Shown piece after piece: positions 58,261 to 64,000 of a stretch of 64,000 nt of DNA (position 1 is its first letter; each line of letters starts with the position of its first letter). Below the pieces are notes generated by a model. It had not been told where the DNA came from and did no database searches. It saw only the letters and a list, made by a program, of their open reading frames with translations. This stretch comes from an uncultured Oscillospiraceae bacterium (GTDB lineage: Bacteria; Bacillota; Clostridia; Oscillospirales; Oscillospiraceae). The position numbers were made by a program, and so were the translations under genes. The stretch spans positions 1 through 64,000 of the forward strand of contig CAKULE010000009.1 in NCBI GenBank assembly GCA_934667095.1, read 5' to 3'.

Positions 58261-59850
58261 ATGAAAACTATGATCGCAGTCAACGAACTCACCCCGAGCA
58301 AGAAAAAGGCCATTATGTTTGTGGTGTTCTTCCTGGGCCTGATGCAGAACTTCAGTTCCAACATGTTCAACACCACCGGCACCGCCATCGTGGCGGACCT
58401 GTCCGGCGTGGAGTACTACACCCTGCAGTTCACCCTCTTCACCCTGGTGAGCGGCATCTTCATCCCCATATTCGGCAACCTGGGCGACATCCAGGGCCGC
58501 CGGCGCTGGCTGGGCATCGGCGCGGTGCTCTTCGCCGTCGGCTCCGCCGTCATGTGGCTGGCCCCCTCTATGCTGGTCGTGCTCATCGGCCGTGTGATCG
58601 CCTCCGTGGCCCAGGCCATCATGAGCGCCAACTACCTGACCCTCATCGGTGAGATCAGCAACGAGAAAGAGCGTCCCATGTTCATGACCATCAACGGCGC
58701 GGGCATCGGCGTGGCGCAGATGCTGGCCCCCATTCTGGCCGGCGCCTTCATCGACAATATCAGCTGGCGCATCGTGTTCCTGTTCCTGACCGTGCTGTCC
58801 ATCGTGTCCATGATCCTGGTGTTCGCCATGATCCCCACCATCAAGACCCCCGCCATGGAGAAGGGCGAGCACAAGCAGCCCGACTGGGGCGGCGGCATCA
58901 CCGTGGCCCTCTTCGGCCTGGCCTTCCTGCTGGCCTTCACCTGGGGCAACTCCAAGGGCTGGGGCAGCCCCACCCTCATCGTGCTGTACATCGTCGCCGT
59001 CATCGCCATCCTCGCCTTTGTGATGTTTGAGAAGAAGGGCAGCAACCCCCTGATGCCCTTCCACCTGTTCAAGTACCGCGGCTTCACCCTGGGCCTGATC
59101 GCCATGGTCCTCTACGGCCCCGCCTGCTTCTCCTTCAGCGCCTACACCGCCCAGATCGGCGTGGGCGTGCTGGGCCTCAGCTCCACCCTCTCCGGCACCT
59201 TCCTGACGGTCCACGCCGCGGGCTATCTGATCTTCTCCTTCATCTGGGGCAAGCTCATCTCCGTGAAGGGTCCCAAGGCCCTGAAGCCCGTGCAGCTGAT
59301 CTGCCTGCTGGGTCTGGCCCTGTCCATGGTGTCCTTCACCTTCATGCGGCCCGGCAACTCCTCCTTCATTCTGTACTTTGCTGAGTTCATCGGCGGCGCA
59401 TTCAACGCGGCCATTATCGTGGGCTTCACCCAGATCATCCAGAAGGAGATCCCCCGCGACTACATCGGCACCGGCACCTCCCTGCTGCAGTTCATGATGA
59501 AGCTGGGCGGCACCCTGGGCATCACCATCGGCGGTATGCTCATGGGCTCCACCTGGAGCAAGGGCGTGGGCGGCATCCTGGCCAGCGCCGGCAGCCTGGG
59601 CGAGGAGGTCACCGGCAAGCTGCAGTCCTCCGGCACCCTGCTGAACACCCCGGGCCTGGCCTCCCTGCGCGACGGCGTGGCCGCTGAGTCCCAGGGTCTG
59701 TTCGACTCCACCCTGGCCTCCCTGCGGATGCTGCTGAGCTCCTCCGTCAGCAAGATCTTCTGGATGGCCGCCATCCTGCTGGTGATCTCCTGCATCCTGA
59801 TGGCCTTCGTGAAGAACTCCGCCGCCAAGAAAGACGCCGAGAACGCCTGA
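58261..59850 (+). CDS. MFS transporter, DHA2 (EmrB/QacA-like, 14-segment) family
   Basis: The 529-residue protein has about fourteen membrane segments, with the DHA2 pattern IFGNLGDIQGRRRWLGIGAVLF (motif A, here quoted in part) and GGTLGITIGGMLMG late in the chain. DHA2 members mostly export drugs or organic compounds in exchange for protons. In this operon it may export the amine, sulfite or acid product, or import a second substrate. A GGGAGAC/GTCTCCC hairpin (58212-58233) and AAAGGAG precede it. Confidence 0.9.
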   Translation: MKTMIAVNELTPSKKKAIMFVVFFLGLMQNFSSNMFNTTGTAIVADLSGVEYYTLQFTLFTLVSGIFIPIFGNLGDIQGRRRWLGIGAVLFAVGSAVMWLAPSMLVVLIGRVIASVAQAIMSANYLTLIGEISNEKERPMFMTINGAGIGVAQMLAPILAGAFIDNISWRIVFLFLTVLSIVSMILVFAMIPTIKTPAMEKGEHKQPDWGGGITVALFGLAFLLAFTWGNSKGWGSPTLIVLYIVAVIAILAFVMFEKKGSNPLMPFHLFKYRGFTLGLIAMVLYGPACFSFSAYTAQIGVGVLGLSSTLSGTFLTVHAAGYLIFSFIWGKLISVKGPKALKPVQLICLLGLALSMVSFTFMRPGNSSFILYFAEFIGGAFNAAIIVGFTQIIQKEIPRDYIGTGTSLLQFMMKLGGTLGITIGGMLMGSTWSKGVGGILASAGSLGEEVTGKLQSSGTLLNTPGLASLRDGVAAESQGLFDSTLASLRMLLSSSVSKIFWMAAILLVISCILMAFVKNSAAKKDAENA

Positions 59851-59871
59851 ATCTCGTCTAAATTCCTTCTG

Positions 59872-59900
59872 GGCAGGCCGTTCCCTTCCGGCGGCCTGCC
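59872..59900 (+). other. Intercistronic hairpin before aldehyde dehydrogenase gene
   Basis: GGCAGGCCG and CGGCCTGCC form a nine-base stem with an 11-base loop. No T-run follows. Confidence 0.5.
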
Positions 59901-59967
59901 TCTCCTCCCTCCGCAAGCATCAATACAGTCGATCCCATCCACTATGCGTCAAAAAAGGAGAATTTAT

Positions 59968-61383
59968 ATGCCTGAAATCAATGCCATCAACGAGTACGTT
60001 GCAGATCTGATCAAGCGCAGCCGCGCCGCCCAGCGGAAGTTCGAGCGGGAGTACACCGACCAGCGCGCCATCGACGAGGTGGTCCGCGCCATCGGCATGG
60101 CCGTGCTGGACCATCAGGACGAGATTGCCGAGTCGGCCGTCGCCGAGAGCCACATGGGCAGCGTGGCCGAGGAGAAGATGAAGATCTTCAATGCCGGCGC
60201 CGGCAACTGGAACTTCCTGCGGGGCAAGGTCTCCGTGGGTGAGATCCCCAACATCCGCCCCGACGAGCCCGGCGTGCGCGTCTTTGCCAAGCCCCTGGGT
60301 GTGGTGGGCTGCATCCTGCCCAGCACCAATCCCACCGGCACGGTCATCGGCGGCGCTATGATGGCCATCAAGGCCCGCAACTCCTTCGTGGCGGCTCCCC
60401 ATCCCATGACCGCCCACACCTCCTACAACATGGCTAACTACATCCGCGAGAACCTGAAGGCCATCGGCGCCCCCGAGGATCTGGTGCTCTGCATCTCCCC
60501 CGAGATGTGTTCCATCGAGGCCAGCGACGCCATGATGCCCGCCTGCGATGCCAACATCGGCGTGGGCGGCCCCGGCATGGTCAAGGCTGTGTACTCCTGC
60601 GGCAAGCCCGGCTTCGGCGTGGGCCAGGGCAACTGCCAGGCCCTGGTGGACGAGGACTATCCTGACCTGGCCGGTGCCTGCGCTGACATGGTCATGAGCC
60701 GCACCTTCCAGAACGGTGTTACCTGCACCAGCGAGCAGACCGTCCACGTCCCCGCCGACCGGGAAGAGGAGTTTCTGAAAGCCATGGACGCCGCCGGTGC
60801 CTACCATATCACCAGCACAGAGGACATCGACAAGCTGCGTGAACTGATCTTCCCCGACCACGGCCCCATCAACCGCAAGATCGTCGGCCGCCCCATCCAG
60901 ATGATCGCCGCCATGGTGGGCATCACCGTGCCCGACAACTACAAGGCCATCATTCTCAAGAGCCAGGTCACTGACGCCTCCGATATCCTGGGCGAGGAGA
61001 TCATGGCCCCCGTGCTGCGCTACACCACCTACACCAGGTTTGAGGACGCGGTGGACACCGCCGTCACCAATCTGGAGGTCCACGGCGGTGCCGGCCACAG
61101 CAGTTCCATCTGGTCCAACAATCAGGAGCGCATCAATTACGCCGCCCGCCTGATGCCCGTGGGCCGCTTCCACATCAATCAGCCCACCCGGGGCAAGGAC
61201 AACGGCCTGCCCATCACCGTGGCCATCGGCTGCGGCGCCTGGGGCGGCAACAGTATCTGCGAGAACCTGCAGTACTATCACCTGATGGACTTCACCCGCG
61301 TGACGGTCTCCGTGCCCCACATGCACCACTTCGATCCCTCCGACTGGGACAACTTCGACATCTGCCCCCGGGTGGACGGCTGA
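59968..61383 (+). CDS. CoA-acylating aldehyde dehydrogenase (AdhE/SauS-type ALDH domain)
   Basis: The 471-residue protein turns an aldehyde, NAD+ and CoA into acyl-CoA. The catalytic Cys253 lies in FQNGVTCTSEQ, and the nucleotide site shows PSTNPTGTVIGG and GGPGMVKAVYSCGKPGFGVG. It resembles the ALDH half of AdhE and the sulfoacetaldehyde dehydrogenase SauS more than PduP or EutE, and it lacks the encapsulation peptide those carry. So the pathway probably runs without a microcompartment. AAAGGAG precedes the ATG at 59968. The aldehyde should come from the glycyl radical enzyme in the next gene. Confidence 0.92.
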   Translation: MPEINAINEYVADLIKRSRAAQRKFEREYTDQRAIDEVVRAIGMAVLDHQDEIAESAVAESHMGSVAEEKMKIFNAGAGNWNFLRGKVSVGEIPNIRPDEPGVRVFAKPLGVVGCILPSTNPTGTVIGGAMMAIKARNSFVAAPHPMTAHTSYNMANYIRENLKAIGAPEDLVLCISPEMCSIEASDAMMPACDANIGVGGPGMVKAVYSCGKPGFGVGQGNCQALVDEDYPDLAGACADMVMSRTFQNGVTCTSEQTVHVPADREEEFLKAMDAAGAYHITSTEDIDKLRELIFPDHGPINRKIVGRPIQMIAAMVGITVPDNYKAIILKSQVTDASDILGEEIMAPVLRYTTYTRFEDAVDTAVTNLEVHGGAGHSSSIWSNNQERINYAARLMPVGRFHINQPTRGKDNGLPITVAIGCGAWGGNSICENLQYYHLMDFTRVTVSVPHMHHFDPSDWDNFDICPRVDG

Positions 61384-61403
61384 GACCTATTTTTGACTCC
61401 GCA

Positions 61404-61430
61404 GGTCCGCCGCCCCCGCGGCGGCGGACC
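61404..61430 (+). other. Intercistronic hairpin before glycyl radical enzyme gene
   Basis: GGTCCGCCGC and GCGGCGGACC form a ten-base stem with a seven-base loop in the 84-base gap. Confidence 0.55.
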
Positions 61431-61467
61431 ACCTTAAATCTTGTATGTTATGTAAGGAGGCCCATCC

Positions 61468-64000
61468 ATGAGCAACAAGTCCGTGGCCCACACCAGCGCC
61501 CGCGGTGTGGAGCCCTATGACAAGTGTTTCGGCGTCGGCGTCAGCAAGCATCTGACCTCCGGCGGCTTCTCTCCCTACCCCCGCATTGAGCGCATCCGCG
61601 AGATGTACAAGGAATCCCCCCTCTTCCTGGACTCCTGCCGCGCCCTGGCCTTTACCGAAGCGTACCGGGAGAACGAGGGCCAGCCCATCGTGATCAAGAA
61701 GGCCAAGGCCCTGGAGAAGTACATGCAGATCTGCCCCCTGAACTATGTGGAGGGGGAGCTGCTCCTGCTGGACGACGGCTCCAAGAACTTCGCCGCCCCC
61801 GTCTATCTGGAGAGCGGCACCTGGATCTACGACGAGCTGCGCAACCGCCCACTGAGCCAGCGCAGCTACAACCCCTTCGTCTATGACGACAAGATCAAGG
61901 ACGAGATCCTCAGCACCGAGTACTACTGGAAGGGCAAGAGCGTGAAGGACGCTTTCCTGGCCCGCCTGCCCCAGGACGCGGCCAAGGGCGTTGTCTCCAC
62001 CGGCGGCGTGAACATCCTCAACCCCAGCATCATGGTGGACATGGGCGTGGGCCACATCACCCCCAACTATGAGTACATCCTGAAGCTGGGCCTCAGCGGC
62101 GTCAAGGCCCACGTGAACGCCGCCATCGAGAAGCTGGGCACCCCCACCAACGCCGACGGCGTCCGCGCCCTCCACTTCCACAAGGCCCAGCTGATCGTGC
62201 TCAACGCCATCTCCAACTACTTCCGCAGATACGCGGTGTATGCCAAGGAGCAGGCGGCCAACTACACCAGCCAGCAGACCAAGGACGAGCTGCTGCACAT
62301 GAGCGAGATGTGCGATTACCTGGCCGAGGGCCCCGCCCGGGACTTCTGGGACGCCGTCGAGGTCATGCACATGGTCCACATGGTGGCCTTTATGGAGTGC
62401 AACGGCCACGGAATCGCCCTGGGCCGCACGGACCAGTACCTGTATCCCTACTACAAGTCCTCCCTGGACAACGGCACCTACACCAAGGAGTTTATGCAGG
62501 AGCTGCTGGAGTTCTACTACCTGAAGCTGACCACCCACGAGAAGCTGGCCCCCGACACCGGCAACGACCAGTGGCGGGGCGGCGTCCGCGGCTGGACCAG
62601 CTCCGCCCTGATCGTGGGCGGCACCGACGCCGAGGGCAACGACGTCACCAACGATCTGACCTTCATGCTGCTGGACGCCATGATCCACACCCGGCTGGTG
62701 AACCCCTTCATCACCGTCCGCTGGCACGCCGGTACCCCCTATGAGCTGAAGGTAAAGGTGGCCGAGATGGTCCGCCTGGGCATGGGCCACCCCAAGATGA
62801 TGAACGACCCCGTCTGCGAGGACGCCCTCATGCGCCAGGGCGTGTCCGCTGAGGACGCCCGCGACTACGTGAACATCGGCTGCGTGGAGCTGGAGGCCCC
62901 GGGCAAGACCTTCGGCTGGCACGACAACTGCTACATCACCCTGCCCAAGGTGCTGGAGCTGGCCCTGAACAATGGCTGCTGCTTCGAGTGCCCGGGCGAA
63001 AGCTGCCCGCAGTACAACAAGACTTGCAAGGGCGTGGGCAAGACCCTGGGCTTGGAGACCGGCTATCTGAAGGACTTCAAGACCTACGAGGAGGTCCAGG
63101 CCGCCTTTGAGGCCCAGCTGAAGTACTGGGCCGACCGGGAGATCATGGCGGTGGACCTGCTGCAGAGCTGTCACATGGAGCGGGACGACTATCCCTTCAT
63201 GTCCACCCTCATCCTGGACTGCACCGACAACGGCAAGAGCCTGATGCAGGGCGGCGCCCGGTACAACTTCACCGGCCTCCAGTGCCTGGGCCCGGCCACC
63301 ACCGCCGACTCCCTCACCGCCCTAAAGCAGGTGGTGTACGAGGAGAAGAGGTTTACCGCCGAGGAGTTCTATGACGCGCTGCTGAAGAACTGGGAGGGCT
63401 ACGACCGCCTGTACCAGTTGGTGAACAGCGACAAGGTCCACCACTACGGCAATGACGACGACTATGCCGACAGCATGATGAAGTACGTGCTGGACACCTA
63501 TGCCAACCTGATGCAGTCTTATCCGCCCACCCGCGGCGGCGTGGGCATCATCAAGACCGGCTCCTTCTCCACGGTCATCAACCTGATGTCCGGCCTGGTG
63601 TGCGGCGCGTCCCCCGACGGGCGCAAGCACCACGAGGCGGTGTCCGAGAACATCGGCGCGGCCCGCACGGCCCACTCCAACCGCGACCGGAACGGCCCCA
63701 CCGCCTATGCCCGCTCCATTGGCAAGCTGGACCATGCCAAGTTCGGCAGCGGCACGCTGATCAACATGCGCTTCGGCGCCGACACCATCTCCGGCGAAAA
63801 GGGCCGGGAGAACTTTATGGACTTCCTGGACGGCTACTTTGACCAGGGGGAGAACGCCCCCATGCACATCCAGTTCATGGTGGCCGATAAGGACACCCTC
63901 ATCGACGCCCAGCAGCACCCCAAGGATTACCAGGACCTGCTGGTGCGGGTGTCCGGCTTCAGCTCCTATTTCCACACCCTGAGCAAGGGCTTCCAGGACG
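61468..64000 (+). CDS. Glycyl radical enzyme of the C-X eliminating class (3' end cut by window)
   Basis: About 844 residues are visible. The active-site thiyl Cys472 and the base Glu474 lie in NIGCVELEAPGKTFGWHD, and the radical Gly830 lies in RVSGFSSYF, so only about ten C-terminal residues are missing. The single GCVE Cys fits dehydratases and lyases such as glycerol dehydratase, choline TMA-lyase and isethionate sulfite-lyase, and excludes pyruvate formate-lyase, which has Cys-Cys. A Cys-rich insertion near residues 503-518 (CCFECPGESC, then a further Cys) is not expected in most members. AAGGAGG precedes the ATG. The activating enzyme should lie just beyond the window. The substrate is unknown. 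Confidence 0.93.
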   Translation, partial: MSNKSVAHTSARGVEPYDKCFGVGVSKHLTSGGFSPYPRIERIREMYKESPLFLDSCRALAFTEAYRENEGQPIVIKKAKALEKYMQICPLNYVEGELLLLDDGSKNFAAPVYLESGTWIYDELRNRPLSQRSYNPFVYDDKIKDEILSTEYYWKGKSVKDAFLARLPQDAAKGVVSTGGVNILNPSIMVDMGVGHITPNYEYILKLGLSGVKAHVNAAIEKLGTPTNADGVRALHFHKAQLIVLNAISNYFRRYAVYAKEQAANYTSQQTKDELLHMSEMCDYLAEGPARDFWDAVEVMHMVHMVAFMECNGHGIALGRTDQYLYPYYKSSLDNGTYTKEFMQELLEFYYLKLTTHEKLAPDTGNDQWRGGVRGWTSSALIVGGTDAEGNDVTNDLTFMLLDAMIHTRLVNPFITVRWHAGTPYELKVKVAEMVRLGMGHPKMMNDPVCEDALMRQGVSAEDARDYVNIGCVELEAPGKTFGWHDNCYITLPKVLELALNNGCCFECPGESCPQYNKTCKGVGKTLGLETGYLKDFKTYEEVQAAFEAQLKYWADREIMAVDLLQSCHMERDDYPFMSTLILDCTDNGKSLMQGGARYNFTGLQCLGPATTADSLTALKQVVYEEKRFTAEEFYDALLKNWEGYDRLYQLVNSDKVHHYGNDDDYADSMMKYVLDTYANLMQSYPPTRGGVGIIKTGSFSTVINLMSGLVCGASPDGRKHHEAVSENIGAARTAHSNRDRNGPTAYARSIGKLDHAKFGSGTLINMRFGADTISGEKGRENFMDFLDGYFDQGENAPMHIQFMVADKDTLIDAQQHPKDYQDLLVRVSGFSSYFHTLSKGFQD

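Noticed and set aside
61468..64000. Pyruvate formate-lyase
   Set aside because: The active site has a single Cys followed by Val-Glu (GCVE) rather than the Cys-Cys pair of pyruvate formate-lyase.

Overview
The window looks like a chromosomal segment of a GC-rich, anaerobic, gut-type Clostridia, most likely Oscillospiraceae (the Flavonifractor / Lawsonibacter / Dysosmobacter / Intestinimonas neighbourhood). This is inferred from pyruvate:ferredoxin oxidoreductase, a PdaB-like polysaccharide deacetylase, an ECF-type S component, YesM/YesN-type two-component genes, SecG, strong Shine-Dalgarno sites and many CoA-linked acid-fermentation enzymes. No phage, IS element, CRISPR, rRNA or tRNA was seen.

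Left part (1-28.6 kb): a catabolic island that appears to be run by sigma-54. It opens with a thiolase cut by the window edge, an AraC regulator, a deacetylase and a second thiolase. An enhancer-binding activator (3648-5021) faces a sigma-54 promoter (5369-5383) that reads cyclase, Na+/solute symporter, CoA-transferase, thiolase and BKACE (beta-keto acid cleavage enzyme). At 20.7-21.2 kb two divergent sigma-54 promoters flank a tandem TTGC-N6-GCAA enhancer. Leftward they read M24-A1, M24-B1, thiolase, a carnitine-dehydrogenase-like enzyme, BKACE, PduL, butyrate kinase and a permease. Rightward they read M24-A2, M24-B2, a small membrane protein and a paralogous permease. A second activator (25495-26874) follows, then a DUF362 protein overlapping a Cys-rich small protein.

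Middle part (28.9-44.1 kb): an ECF S component; a minus-strand cluster of two HAD sugar-phosphate enzymes, a response regulator, a histidine kinase and a PgtC-like binding lipoprotein; and a plus-strand ABC importer (binding protein, fused permease, ATPase with a large insertion) followed by galT. Together these suggest sensing and uptake of sugar phosphates. An OFA-type MFS carrier, an AEC carrier and a small zinc-ribbon protein follow.

Right part (44.3-64 kb): a cupin/SDR/3-hydroxyacyl-CoA dehydrogenase/cyclase operon divergent from an HxlR regulator, then secG, a ComM/YifB ATPase and nifJ. A third sigma-54 promoter (54680-54694) precedes a GPH symporter, an acyl kinase, PduL, a DHA2 MFS carrier, a CoA-acylating aldehyde dehydrogenase and a glycyl radical enzyme cut about ten residues short by the window end.

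The common logic is conversion of unusual substrates to aldehydes or beta-keto acids, then to acyl-CoA, then to acyl phosphate by PduL, then to acid plus ATP by a kinase. The substrates cannot be read from the sequence.
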